Shown here piece by piece: positions 35,791 to 43,825 of a stretch of 64,000 bases of DNA. The notes below the pieces were generated by a model. The model made no database searches. It saw only the letters and a list, made by a program, of their open reading frames with translations, and was not told the DNA's origin. Source of the DNA: Flavobacteriales bacterium (GTDB lineage: Bacteria > Bacteroidota > Bacteroidia > Flavobacteriales_F > PHOS-HE28); contig JAEUSY010000031.1 of the NCBI GenBank assembly GCA_016788295.1, positions 1 to 64,000 on the forward strand. Direction: 5' to 3'. The position numbers and the translations under genes were made by a program. Numbering within the stretch: position 1 is the first letter of the stretch; every line of letters starts with the position of its first letter.

Positions 35791-37319
35791 CGCAAGGCCA
35801 CCGCATCGGCCACGCGCTGGCCGTCCATCGCCGCGCTGACGATACCTCCCGCATGCCCGCCGCCTTCGCCGCACGGGTATAGGCCGTGTACCTCCACATG
35901 CTCCAAGGTGACCGGGTCGCGGGGTATGCGCACGGGCGAACTGGTGCGCGACTCCACGGCCACCACTACGGCCTCGTTGGTGCGGTAACCGCGCATCTTC
36001 TGGCCGAAGGCCTTGAATCCTTCGCGCAGCCGCTGCCCGATCTCGCGCGGCAGCAGTTCGTCCACGCGGTGTGAAAGGATGCCTGGCGGGTAGCTGCACT
36101 CGGGCAGGTCCGTTGAGAGGCGGCCTTGGATGAAATCCTCCAAGCGCTGCGCCGGTGCGGTCTGCGTGCGCCCACCAGCGGCCCAGGCGGCCTGTTCCAC
36201 CGCTTGTTGGTAGTGCATGCCGGCCAGGGGGGTGTTGTTGTCGAAGGCACCGCGGGCCTCCACCACCACGCCCGAGTTGGCGAAGGGATTGTTGCGTTTG
36301 CTCGGGCTCCAGCCGTTGGTCACCACTTCGCCGGGTGCCGTGGCGCAGGGGGCGATGATGCCGCCCGGACACATGCAGAAGGAGTACACGCCCAGGCCTT
36401 CCACCTGCTGCACCAAGCTGTAGCTGGCCGGTGGCAGGTAGGGGTCGCGCACGTTGCAGTGGTATTGTGCGCGGTCGATGATGGCCTGTGGGTGTTCCAC
36501 GCGCACGCCGAGGGCGAAGTCCTTGCGCTCGATACGGATGCCCTTGGCCAGCAGCAACTGGAAAATGTCGCGCGCCGAATGCCCTGTGGCCAATACCACG
36601 GCCGCAGCGCGGTGTTCACCACCGTTGGCCGTGCGCACGCCCTGTATGTGGCCTTGTTCCACCAACAGGTCGGTCACGCGTTCGCCGAAATGCACTTCGC
36701 CACCGGCGCGCAGGATGGCTTCGCGCATGGCGGTGATGATGCCCGGCAGTTTGTTGGTGCCGATGTGCGGGTGTGCGTCCACAAGAATGTCCGCGCTGGC
36801 GCCATAGGCCACCAGGGTGCGCAATACGCCTTCCACATCGCCGCGCTTGTGGCTGCGGGTGTAGAGCTTGCCGTCGCTGTAGGTGCCCGCGCCGCCCTCG
36901 CCGAAGCAGTAGTTGCTGTCAGGGTCCACCAGGTGCATGCGGTTGATGGCGGCCAGATCACGTCGCCGCGAGCGCACGTCCTTGCCACGTTCCAGCAGGA
37001 TGGGCCGCAATCCATGGACAATGCAGCGCAGCGCGGCAAAGAGCCCGGCCGGCCCACAGCCTACGATGATCACCGGTCGTGCCTTTGATACATCAGCCAG
37101 TTCCGGTGCGTTGATCGTGTCGTCCACGAAGCCATCGGTCACCCGCACGCGCAGGCGCACCAACGGTTGTTTGCTTCGCGCATCAATGGACCGCTTCAGT
37201 ACAAGTGCGTGGCCGTCCATGCCCTTGGGCCAGGTGGCGGCCTCCAGCGCGGCCTCACGCACCAGCACGGGGTCTGCGGCCTCGCGCGGTGGCAGGGCGA
37301 TATCCACCACCCGCTCCAT
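35772..37319 (-). CDS. NAD(P)/FAD-dependent dehydrogenase-like protein (COG2509 type)
   Basis: The protein has 515 residues. After about 80 residues of an N-terminal domain, a Rossmann FAD-binding motif reads VIIVGCGPAGLFAALR. Further marks are LERGKDVRSRRRD, CFGEGGAGTYSDGKLYTR, ATGHSARDIFQLL and the C-terminal YPCGEGGGHAGGIVSAAMDG, all typical of a conserved bacterial flavoprotein family of unknown substrate. CMCPGG holds two Cys that might be redox-active; this is inference. It lies 3 bp upstream of porT in the same direction's reading order (porT is transcribed first), so the two are likely one operon. Confidence 0.87.
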   Translation of the reverse strand: MERVVDIALPPREAADPVLVREAALEAATWPKGMDGHALVLKRSIDARSKQPLVRLRVRVTDGFVDDTINAPELADVSKARPVIIVGCGPAGLFAALRCIVHGLRPILLERGKDVRSRRRDLAAINRMHLVDPDSNYCFGEGGAGTYSDGKLYTRSHKRGDVEGVLRTLVAYGASADILVDAHPHIGTNKLPGIITAMREAILRAGGEVHFGERVTDLLVEQGHIQGVRTANGGEHRAAAVVLATGHSARDIFQLLLAKGIRIERKDFALGVRVEHPQAIIDRAQYHCNVRDPYLPPASYSLVQQVEGLGVYSFCMCPGGIIAPCATAPGEVVTNGWSPSKRNNPFANSGVVVEARGAFDNNTPLAGMHYQQAVEQAAWAAGGRTQTAPAQRLEDFIQGRLSTDLPECSYPPGILSHRVDELLPREIGQRLREGFKAFGQKMRGYRTNEAVVVAVESRTSSPVRIPRDPVTLEHVEVHGLYPCGEGGGHAGGIVSAAMDGQRVADAVALRYGVVR

Positions 37320-37322
37320 CGC

Positions 37323-38057
37323 TCAGCCCTCGAAGGTCAGGGTGAAAAAGAAAGCCCGCGTGCGCAGGCTTTCCAGCGGACGGCTGAAACGCGTGTCGTC
37401 GTTGATCAGCACGTTGGGGATGCCGATGGCGGTCTTCAGTTCGATGCCGAACTTGAAGTACTGTAGGAAGAAGTCGAAGCCACCGCCCACTTCGGCGGCG
37501 TAGTCGTACTTCTCCAGCTTGATCACGATCTCGTCGTCCAGGGCCTGGTTCACGTCTTTCCGGCTGGCCATGTCGATGCCGAACTTGCCACCACCGATCA
37601 CATACACCGCGAAGTTGTTGATGCGGTCGCTCCTGAACTTCAGCAGCAGCGGGAATTCCAGGTAGGTACTCTCCACGGGCTTGGTGAAGATCTTCCGCGT
37701 TCCGTCGGGTTCAGTGAAGGTGTATTGCAGCTGGCGTTCCTGGAACGAGAGCGAGGGCAGGAAGCGCAGGCTCAGGTTGTCGGTCATGTTCAGCGATGAG
37801 ATGATGCCGAGGTTGAAGCCCGGTTGCCGCAGGTGGTTCAGCACCAGCAGCGAATCGCGCCATGGCGAGGCGGGGTCCTGCACCACCACCAGATCACTGG
37901 TATTGAAACTGAGCAGGAAACCGAAGTGGAACCGCCGCATATCGAAGTTCGGCAGGTTCTCCATCTTGATGCTCTTCTGGGCCTGCAGGCTCATGCCCAA
38001 GGGCAACGCCAATACAAGTGCCAGGAACAGCGGTCGTATCAGAGGGGTGGATCGCAT
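37323..38057 (-). CDS. porT: PorT-like outer-membrane protein of the type IX secretion system
   Basis: ATG 38057 gives 244 residues with a signal peptide ending SLQAQ at about residue 27; a longer open reading to 38336 is not signal-like. The mature part matches the PorT/SprT pattern: NLPNFDMRRFHFGFLLSFNT, GFNLGIISSLNM, LSLRFLPSLSFQERQLQYTF, ESTYLEFPLLLKFRSDRIN and YVIGGGKFGIDM. PorT is an integral outer-membrane barrel needed for T9SS export. In many Bacteroidota it is next to ubiE; here ubiE is 4 kb upstream with inserted genes between. The cargo genes in this window depend on this system. Confidence 0.88.
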   Translation of the reverse strand: MRSTPLIRPLFLALVLALPLGMSLQAQKSIKMENLPNFDMRRFHFGFLLSFNTSDLVVVQDPASPWRDSLLVLNHLRQPGFNLGIISSLNMTDNLSLRFLPSLSFQERQLQYTFTEPDGTRKIFTKPVESTYLEFPLLLKFRSDRINNFAVYVIGGGKFGIDMASRKDVNQALDDEIVIKLEKYDYAAEVGGGFDFFLQYFKFGIELKTAIGIPNVLINDDTRFSRPLESLRTRAFFFTLTFEG

Positions 38058-38068
38058 CAATGGGGCAA

Positions 38069-38076
38069 CGAAAGTA
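38069..38076 (-). promoter_or_regulatory. TAnnTTTG-like element (TACTTTCG) before porT
   Basis: A 7-of-8 match ends 11 nt before ATG 38057. Confidence 0.45.
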
Positions 38077-38380
38077 GCGATCGATCCGTGTGCGGTGTGG
38101 AAGAGGTTCACGGAGAGCGCCATTACAGGGCCAGATGCCGTGGCTTGTTCGCAGGCTTGGGCTTTGCTGAAAAAAGTTCCGGGCAATTGGTTGGATCCTT
38201 CCAACCTGTGCTTATGTTCGTGATGCTGATGTGCTTGAGCCCGCTGCTCCGAGGGTTCGCTGTTGGCACGGATGTGTTCGTGGACAAGGTGTAACTGGCA
38301 TAGCCATGGTCGTGGAGCTATTCGCATATCACCCAAGCCCGCAAGGGAGTTCGACCGCCTCGGCCGTTGTGCTGATGCGT

Positions 38381-38404
38381 CTCTCTCTCTCTCTCTCTCT
38401 CTCT
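38381..38404. repeat. (CT)12 dinucleotide tract
   Basis: Twelve uninterrupted CT units lie in the noncoding stretch, 305 bp from the porT promoter element and 21 bp beyond the 3' tail of the candidate small RNA. It is long for a bacterial microsatellite and could change length by slippage. Confidence 0.95.
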
Positions 38405-38424
38405 ACAATGACGCGTCGATCACG

Positions 38425-38517
38425 CGCAAAGAAGAAGCCCCCGGTGCTACGAACACCAGGGGCCTCGGTCGCTCATGTCCCACCAACCCACTGGTATAGG
38501 TAAACGAAACAGAAGCG
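38425..38517 (-). ncRNA. Candidate small RNA with intrinsic terminator
   Basis: Reading the reverse strand, a complete promoter (TTTG, 18 nt, TACCTTTG at 38550-38521) is followed within about 55 nt by a 10-bp hairpin (38463-38437) and then TTCTTCTTT. The stem is fully paired only on the reverse strand: the sixth pair is U-G there but C-A on the forward strand, which fixes the orientation. The predicted transcript is about 80-95 nt. It contains a nine-codon frame (MSDRGPWCS) that ends inside the hairpin, so a peptide leader cannot be excluded. No known RNA family was recognised. Confidence 0.5.
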
Positions 38518-38520
38518 TTG

Positions 38521-38550
38521 CAAAGGTAAGGTGCGCCAAGGGCCCGCAAA
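38521..38550 (-). promoter_or_regulatory. Two-part Bacteroidota promoter (TTTG-N18-TACCTTTG)
   Basis: Both the -33 TTTG (38547-38550) and the -7 TACCTTTG (38521-38528) are present on the reverse strand at near-normal spacing. It is the most complete promoter in the window, yet no protein gene follows it. Confidence 0.6.
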
Positions 38551-38687
38551 GGCAGCACCGGACCATGCATACATGGTCTACACACTTGGAGCATTGCCGC
38601 AGGCCGCGACGGACAATGGCTTGATAGTAGTGGGTGTGACCGGACATGCGAACGGTCAATACGAACAGAACGATGCGAATTAAGGTA

Positions 38688-39698
38688 ATGGACCTGAGGT
38701 GGCTGAGCGTGGGGCGCGGCCTTGTTCTTGGCTGCCTCGGGTTCATTGCTGCCCTTTGCTGCCGCGCTCAGAACCTCGTTCCCAATCACTCCTTCGAGGA
38801 GGCTCAGTCCTGCTATCCATTCTCTGGGTTCTATTATCCCGATGAAGGACCGTTGGGCTGGTTCTCCGGAGGTCATTCGCCGGATTACTTCCAAGGACCT
38901 GCCTGCGCTGGATATGGGAACGACCGCAGTGCTTCGCTCAACCATATGGGATTTCAATATCCCTTTGATGGTGTTTGCTATGCGGGAGTGGTCAGCTACT
39001 ATTACTTGCCTCCGGGAAGAGAGTATTTGGTCATTCAACTTGCTGAGACACTCGAAGTTGGCCAGACCTATTACGCCAGTTTTCGGGCGAATGCCGCGTG
39101 GGGGGGGACAGCGATCTATCCAATTGCAAGGTTGGCCTCGAGCCATATTGGAATGCGATTCACCACAAGCCCACATCAATGGGTTTGGGATGACCCCTTA
39201 CCAGTGCCGGTGAACTACGCTCATGTGTATTTCCCGCAGATCCTTGCAGATACGGTGGGTTGGACCCTGGTAAGCGGCAGTTTCGTGGCTGATAGCGCCT
39301 ATCAGTATGTGATGATCGGAAACCATTTCGAAAATTCGCAAACGGATACGCTGCCTTTCGAGCCGACTATCAGTTTGCCTATGGCCTACACGTTCATTGA
39401 TGATGTGTGTGTCAGTCGCTCACCCTCTGGTTGTCCACTATTGGTCGGTTTGGAAGGTCATCTCGGCAGTGAAATGGTGCTTTTTCCCAACCCGGCAAGC
39501 ACAACTGTGCTATTAACAAATGTGGCTGAAGGTGCGAGAGTATTGGTTGCCGATGTGTCTGGGCGCTTGATTTGGTCGGGAACCACAACAGTGGGTACAC
39601 TGCATTTGAATGTTGAAGCATGGGCACGGGGGAGTTACGTGCTTAAGCTGGATTCACAAGGGCGATCGCGTTCGTTCAAGTTCGTTTTGGTCGATTAA
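38688..39698 (+). CDS. T9SS-secreted protein with an NLVPNHSFE-type N-terminal domain
   Basis: From ATG 38688 the protein has 336 residues. ATG 38646 and 38673 are in frame, but 38688 has an AAGG a few bases before it and leaves a compact signal peptide ending CCRAQ. The mature protein opens NLVPNHSFEEAQSC and contains GWFSGG, CYAGVVSYYYLPPGREYL and GWTLVSGSFVADSAYQYVMIGN, the layout of the carbohydrate-binding-like beta-sandwich found at the start of many Bacteroidota secreted proteins. The tail (LFPNPASTTVLL onward) is type A T9SS. The gene is visibly poorer in G+C than its neighbours and precedes the S74 gene by 39 bp. Confidence 0.8.
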   Translation: MDLRWLSVGRGLVLGCLGFIAALCCRAQNLVPNHSFEEAQSCYPFSGFYYPDEGPLGWFSGGHSPDYFQGPACAGYGNDRSASLNHMGFQYPFDGVCYAGVVSYYYLPPGREYLVIQLAETLEVGQTYYASFRANAAWGGTAIYPIARLASSHIGMRFTTSPHQWVWDDPLPVPVNYAHVYFPQILADTVGWTLVSGSFVADSAYQYVMIGNHFENSQTDTLPFEPTISLPMAYTFIDDVCVSRSPSGCPLLVGLEGHLGSEMVLFPNPASTTVLLTNVAEGARVLVADVSGRLIWSGTTTVGTLHLNVEAWARGSYVLKLDSQGRSRSFKFVLVD

Positions 39699-39707
39699 CA
39701 TACGTCC

Positions 39708-39737
39708 GGTCTTTCGGTTTTACCAACACGAAAGACC
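39708..39737 (+). promoter_or_regulatory. Hairpin ending exactly at the start codon of the S74 gene
   Basis: GGTCTTTCG and CGAAAGACC form a perfect 9-bp stem around a 12-nt loop; the last stem base is directly followed by ATG 39738. It occupies nearly all of the gap between the two cargo genes, so it could block ribosome entry or end the upstream transcript. Confidence 0.6.
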
Positions 39738-42047
39738 ATGAGATCATTTGCAAGAAGTGGTGCCTATGCACTAGCGGTGGCGTTATCATGCCTGACCGGT
39801 GTAAAAGCACAGGTGTCTGCGCCGAACAATAACCCGCCATTTGGTTCATACGTGGGCCACATGGGAGCCAATGCCAATCCGGTACAGGTGCGGCACAACG
39901 GGAACTATCCGATCCAGTGGTTCACGGATAGCATACAGCGGATGCAGTTGTGGAACACGCGAACAGGAACAGTGAATGGTTTCAATGGTATCCGTCAGAA
40001 CGGATATGTTGGGATCAGTAACCAACCGTTGTTCTTCAGCAGTGCCGCCGGGCCATTCAGTAGACTTCATTTGGTAGATAGCTCGAACAGCAACAGCCAT
40101 CTGGATTGGGCTCAACAACAAGGATTCCGCCCCTGGATGCGCAATGGAATTACCATGACCGGCAACAGGGACCAGTGTTACGTGGGGCAGAAGTACAATG
40201 GTACCGGTAACCACAATGACTCAACGGATCTGGTGCTACAGTGGAGTGACAATGCGGATGGCCAACAGTGGGCTACGGACCGCCTTCGTTTCCTCTTCAC
40301 CTCCGGGTATAGTCCCGGTCAGCCGTACGGGGCAAGAAGTCGAGAAGGCCTTGAGTCATTTCGGGTCTATATACCCAATGATACCTCTGCGTTCGTCGGT
40401 ATTGGTGATTGGTGGCGAGCTACGGTTCAGAATGGCGGCGCTGCTGTGGACCCCACCGAAAGACTGGATGTTCTCGATCGTACCATCCGCATCCGCCAAT
40501 TGCTCCCGGATTACAACAATGACACGCTGAGCCGTGTGGTCATGGTGGATGGCACAGGACGTTTGCATTGGCGCCGGATCAACACATGGCCAAGCTCTGG
40601 AGGTGGTGGTGGAACAGGGTGTGAGTGGAGCCTATCTGGTGGCGCGAATGGAAACAACCTATGGACAGCCGTAGGCTCTGGTGCATCTTGCCCCAATGAT
40701 GACAATCTCGTCGGGATCGGCATTGTTTCGCCGAGCGCAAAACTCCATGTGAAGTACAATGCGGTCGATGGGCAACCCATTGTTCGTGGAGGGTTATTTC
40801 AGATCAGCGGCGATCACTTCAGTAAGATTGCTGGTGAGTTCACAACCATTGGGGAGGGAACTACCCACGGTGGGGTATTTGCGCGAGCATCCAGTGCTTT
40901 AAGCGAACAGTGGAGCGAGGGCAATATTGCTGTGAGGGCTTGGGCCGTGGCTGATGCAAGTGGATTCACCCATACGAACAGGGGAGTCCAAGCCGGAGCG
41001 GATGTGACCGTTGACAATCAGGTCAAGAACAATGTTGGTGTGGATGTTGTGAACAACATAGACTACAACGCAAGTGTTGACTACAACTTCGGCATACGTG
41101 CGAAACTGACAACCTCATATGGCAACATCACGGACAACCACGCTGGCCTGTTCGAAGTGTGGACCGATTGCGGCGCAACCCAGACGAACTATGGTTTGAA
41201 GGCCCGCGCGGCTGGAGCGGACATTAACTATGGGATATACGCCAGTGCTTCGACTGGCCTATGTGGAACCACTGCATGGGCCGGGTACTTTGTTGGTGAC
41301 GTTCAAGCGGGAGCTACATACCTTCCTTCTGACGCTGGATTGAAGACTGGAATTGCAGATATGGAACCGGCATCGGCGGCTGATATTTTGGCGCTGCTCA
41401 ACGTTCATTCATATCACTACAACACAGAGGCATATCCACAAATGGGATTGCCAGAGGGGCCCCAGGTCGGTTTGCTAGCGCAGGAGCTCGAAGTGCAGCT
41501 ACCTGGCCTAGTGAAAGCCACTATGCACCCTGCTGAACTCGATGATGATGGTAATGTGATCCGTGAAGCGGTTTCATACAAAGCCGTCAACTATACCGCT
41601 CTGATCCCCTATCTGGTGGCCGGTTACCAGGCCCAACGCTCAGCAAATGAGGCCCTGGCCGCTCAGCTTGCCGAGCAACAGGCGCGCATGGATCATCTCG
41701 AAGAAGCCCTTGCGGCCTGCTGTGCCCGTCCGGTCGGTTCCGATGGCCGCATGCAAGTAGGCATGGGCGAGGTGATCGAAGGCGATGCGCGCAGCTTGAG
41801 CATCCAGCCCAATCCGTTCAACGAGCAAACCACGCTGAGCTACACCCTGGAGCGCAGCGGCCGTGCCCAGCTCCTGGTGAACAGCGCCGATGGCAAGCAA
41901 CTGAAGGCCCTGTACGAGGCCGTGCAAGAGGCCGGGCAATACCAATACACTTGGAACACCGGAGATCTGGTGCCCGGTGTGTACTACGTAACGCTCCTCC
42001 TCGATGGCGAGCCTTTGGTGAAGAAGGCCGTGAAGGTGGCGCGGTAA
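39738..42047 (+). CDS. T9SS cargo with S74 intramolecular chaperone (tail-fibre-like)
   Basis: The protein has 769 residues and a signal peptide ending GVKAQ. The long N-terminal part (about 30-525) has Gly/Asn-rich beta structure (GGVFARASSALSEQW, NNVGVDVVNNIDYN, YGIYASAST), as in trimeric phage tail fibres. An S74 endosialidase-type chaperone follows: SDAGLKTGI (S531, the expected self-cleavage Ser), HSYHYNT, GPQVGLLAQELEVQLPGLV, VSYKAVNYTALIPYLV, then a coiled coil ending AACCARP. The last 80 residues (IQPNPFNEQTTLSY onward) are a type A T9SS tail. DNA before about 41.6 kb is poorer in G+C than the end of the gene, as if a foreign fibre had been joined to a native tail. The bidirectional hairpin at 42070 follows. 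Confidence 0.85.
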   Translation: MRSFARSGAYALAVALSCLTGVKAQVSAPNNNPPFGSYVGHMGANANPVQVRHNGNYPIQWFTDSIQRMQLWNTRTGTVNGFNGIRQNGYVGISNQPLFFSSAAGPFSRLHLVDSSNSNSHLDWAQQQGFRPWMRNGITMTGNRDQCYVGQKYNGTGNHNDSTDLVLQWSDNADGQQWATDRLRFLFTSGYSPGQPYGARSREGLESFRVYIPNDTSAFVGIGDWWRATVQNGGAAVDPTERLDVLDRTIRIRQLLPDYNNDTLSRVVMVDGTGRLHWRRINTWPSSGGGGGTGCEWSLSGGANGNNLWTAVGSGASCPNDDNLVGIGIVSPSAKLHVKYNAVDGQPIVRGGLFQISGDHFSKIAGEFTTIGEGTTHGGVFARASSALSEQWSEGNIAVRAWAVADASGFTHTNRGVQAGADVTVDNQVKNNVGVDVVNNIDYNASVDYNFGIRAKLTTSYGNITDNHAGLFEVWTDCGATQTNYGLKARAAGADINYGIYASASTGLCGTTAWAGYFVGDVQAGATYLPSDAGLKTGIADMEPASAADILALLNVHSYHYNTEAYPQMGLPEGPQVGLLAQELEVQLPGLVKATMHPAELDDDGNVIREAVSYKAVNYTALIPYLVAGYQAQRSANEALAAQLAEQQARMDHLEEALAACCARPVGSDGRMQVGMGEVIEGDARSLSIQPNPFNEQTTLSYTLERSGRAQLLVNSADGKQLKALYEAVQEAGQYQYTWNTGDLVPGVYYVTLLLDGEPLVKKAVKVAR

Positions 42048-42069
42048 AGTAGGCTGCATCATTGGACAC

Positions 42070-42096
42070 GTGAGGGCCGCAAAGGGCGGCTTTCAC
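42070..42096. terminator. Bidirectional terminator between the S74 gene and ubiE
   Basis: GTGAGGGCCGC and GCGGCTTTCAC form an 11-bp stem with two G-T pairs around AAAGG, in the 60-bp gap between convergent genes. Confidence 0.65.
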
Positions 42097-42107
42097 GCTG
42101 TCCGATC

Positions 42108-42824
42108 TCACTTCCGCCCGGTATACAAGGTGGCAATGCCGCCGGTGAGCGGTTCGGCCTTGCCTTCGCGCAGGCCGGCCTTGGCCAGGATATCCAGGAA
42201 GGCCTGTCCCTCGGGGAAGGCATCCACGCTCTTGGGCAGGTAGGTGTAGGCGGCGCTGTCCTTGCTCACGGTGCGACCCACGGCGGGCATCACGCGGTGG
42301 AAGTAGAAGCGGAACAGCTGCTTCATGGGGGCCTTCATGGGCTTGCTGAACTCCAGCACGAAGAGGCGTCCATTGGGCTTCAGAACACGCTGCATTTCGC
42401 GCATGCCCTGTTCCAGGTGCTCGAAGTTGCGCACCCCGAAGGCCACGGTAACGGCGTCGAAGGTGTTGTCCGCGAAGGGCAGCGACTCGCTGTCGGCGCG
42501 TTGCAGCACAATGCGCTGTTCGAGGCCGCGTTTGGCCACCTTGGTGCGGCCGTGGCCCAGCATGCCCTCGCTGATGTCCACACCGGTAACGCGCTTGGCC
42601 TTGGTGGCGCCCAATATCGCGAGGTCGGCGGTGCCGGTGGCCACGTCCAGCAGGTGGTCCACGGGTTCGCGGCCCAGCATGCGCACCACCTTGCGGCGCC
42701 AGCCCTGGTCAATGCCCAGCGAGAACAGGCGGTTCAGCAGGTCGTACTTGGGCGAGATGTTGTCGAACATCTGCTCGACCTGCTCGCGTTTGCTGCCTTC
42801 CGGCGAATAGGGTGTAACGGTCAT
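42108..42824 (-). CDS. ubiE: Demethylmenaquinone methyltransferase
   Basis: UbiE/MenG methylates demethylmenaquinone with S-adenosylmethionine, the last step of menaquinone synthesis, the usual quinone of this phylum. The 238 residues show VEQMFDNISPKYDLLNRLFS near residue 16, the SAM site LLDVATGTADLAIL (about 58-71), DISEGML, and VAFGVRNFEHLEQGM with the conserved NF. The ATG overlaps the rfaE1 stop by 4 nt (ATGA), so it is the last gene of a tightly coupled three-gene operon. Confidence 0.95.
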   Translation of the reverse strand: MTVTPYSPEGSKREQVEQMFDNISPKYDLLNRLFSLGIDQGWRRKVVRMLGREPVDHLLDVATGTADLAILGATKAKRVTGVDISEGMLGHGRTKVAKRGLEQRIVLQRADSESLPFADNTFDAVTVAFGVRNFEHLEQGMREMQRVLKPNGRLFVLEFSKPMKAPMKQLFRFYFHRVMPAVGRTVSKDSAAYTYLPKSVDAFPEGQAFLDILAKAGLREGKAEPLTGGIATLYTGRK

Positions 42825-43825
42825 GCCGGTAGTTCCAAGCGTTCACATTCGGTGCGGAAGCGGGCCGTGTCGATGGGCACCACGCCCACTTCTTCGCACA
42901 CCAGCCCGCCCGCCAGATTGGCCAGTTCAACAATGGTGCGCGGGGGCAATTGCTGGGCCAGTGCCAGTGCCGCCACGGTGATCACGGTATCGCCGGCGCC
43001 GCTCACGTCCACGATCTTGCGGGTGTGCGCCGCCACGCGGTGTTCGGTGCTGGCGTTGTGGATGTAGGCCCCATGCTCGCTCAAGGTCACCATGGAGGTG
43101 GTGTTGCCCAGGGCCTGCTCCAGGCGGGTAACGGCGTTGCGTACGCTGTCCGCGCTGGTGGGGTCCACGTCCAATTTCAGGCCTTCGCGCAATTCCTTCA
43201 GGTTGGGCTTGAACAGGTCAACACCCGTGTAGGCGAGGAAGTTCTTTTTCTTGGGGTCCACGGCCACGGGCACGCCGTGTTCCTTGGCGAGGGCAATGGT
43301 GCCTTGGATCACGCGTTCGGTGAGCACGCCCTTGTTGTAGTCCTCCAGCACCACCACGCCGGGCCGGTCGTCGCGCAGCACGCGGGCAATGCGGTCCAGC
43401 AGGGCCTCTTCATCGCTGCTGGCCAGGTCGTCCTCCTGCTCTTCGTCCACGCGCACCACATGTTGGTGCCCGCTGATGATGCGGGTCTTCACCGTGGTGC
43501 GGCGCAGCGGCGAACGCACCAGCGCATCGGTGCGCAGTCCCTGTTCGGCGAAAAGTCGTTCCAGCAGCGCGGCGTTGTCCTCGTTGCCGATCACGCTGGC
43601 CACCACGGTGGTGGCGCCGAGCGCACGGGCGTTCAGGGCCACATTGGCGGCACCGCCCAGGCGGGCGCTGCGGCGGGTCACCTGCACCACGGGTACCGGT
43701 GCTTCGGGACTGATGCGGTCCACACGGCCCCAGAGGTAGGCGTCCACCATCACATCACCCACCACCAGCACGGTGGTCTCCCGTGCCCGGGCCAGAAAGG
43801 TGTCGATGGCTTTCGGCTGGCTCAC
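42821..43825 (-). CDS. rfaE1: D-glycero-beta-D-manno-heptose-7-phosphate kinase (RfaE1 domain only)
   Basis: This PfkB-family kinase phosphorylates heptose 7-phosphate at C1 for lipopolysaccharide inner-core heptose. The 334 residues carry DVMVDAYLWGRVDRISPEAPVPVV near the start (substrate clamp), RLGGAANVALN, DYNKGVL, VDPKKKNF and the catalytic DVSGAGDTVIT. The cytidylyltransferase half found in fused HldE proteins is absent, so a separate rfaE2 gene is expected elsewhere. The start is GTG 43825, overlapping the aminotransferase stop by 4 nt (GTGA). Confidence 0.93.
   Translation of the reverse strand: MSQPKAIDTFLARARETTVLVVGDVMVDAYLWGRVDRISPEAPVPVVQVTRRSARLGGAANVALNARALGATTVVASVIGNEDNAALLERLFAEQGLRTDALVRSPLRRTTVKTRIISGHQHVVRVDEEQEDDLASSDEEALLDRIARVLRDDRPGVVVLEDYNKGVLTERVIQGTIALAKEHGVPVAVDPKKKNFLAYTGVDLFKPNLKELREGLKLDVDPTSADSVRNAVTRLEQALGNTTSMVTLSEHGAYIHNASTEHRVAAHTRKIVDVSGAGDTVITVAALALAQQLPPRTIVELANLAGGLVCEEVGVVPIDTARFRTECERLELPA

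Larger units (their letters stand above)
38058..38645. other. 588-bp gene-poor stretch between porT and the inserted cargo genes
   Basis: No convincing protein gene is present. It holds the porT promoter element, a (CT)12 tract, and a reverse-strand promoter-hairpin unit that could encode a small RNA. Open frames here either run through the CT tract, giving Leu-Ser repeats, or lack start context. Confidence 0.6.

Noticed and set aside
38231..38503. 90-codon frame reading through the (CT)12 tract
   Set aside because: The Leu-Ser run comes only from the repeat, there is no start context or signal sequence, and the candidate small RNA occupies the same place.
38058..42107. Prophage or transposon explanation of the inserted segment
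   Set aside because: Apart from the S74 domain no phage gene, integrase, transposase, terminal inverted repeat or flanking duplication was seen, and both proteins end in T9SS tails.
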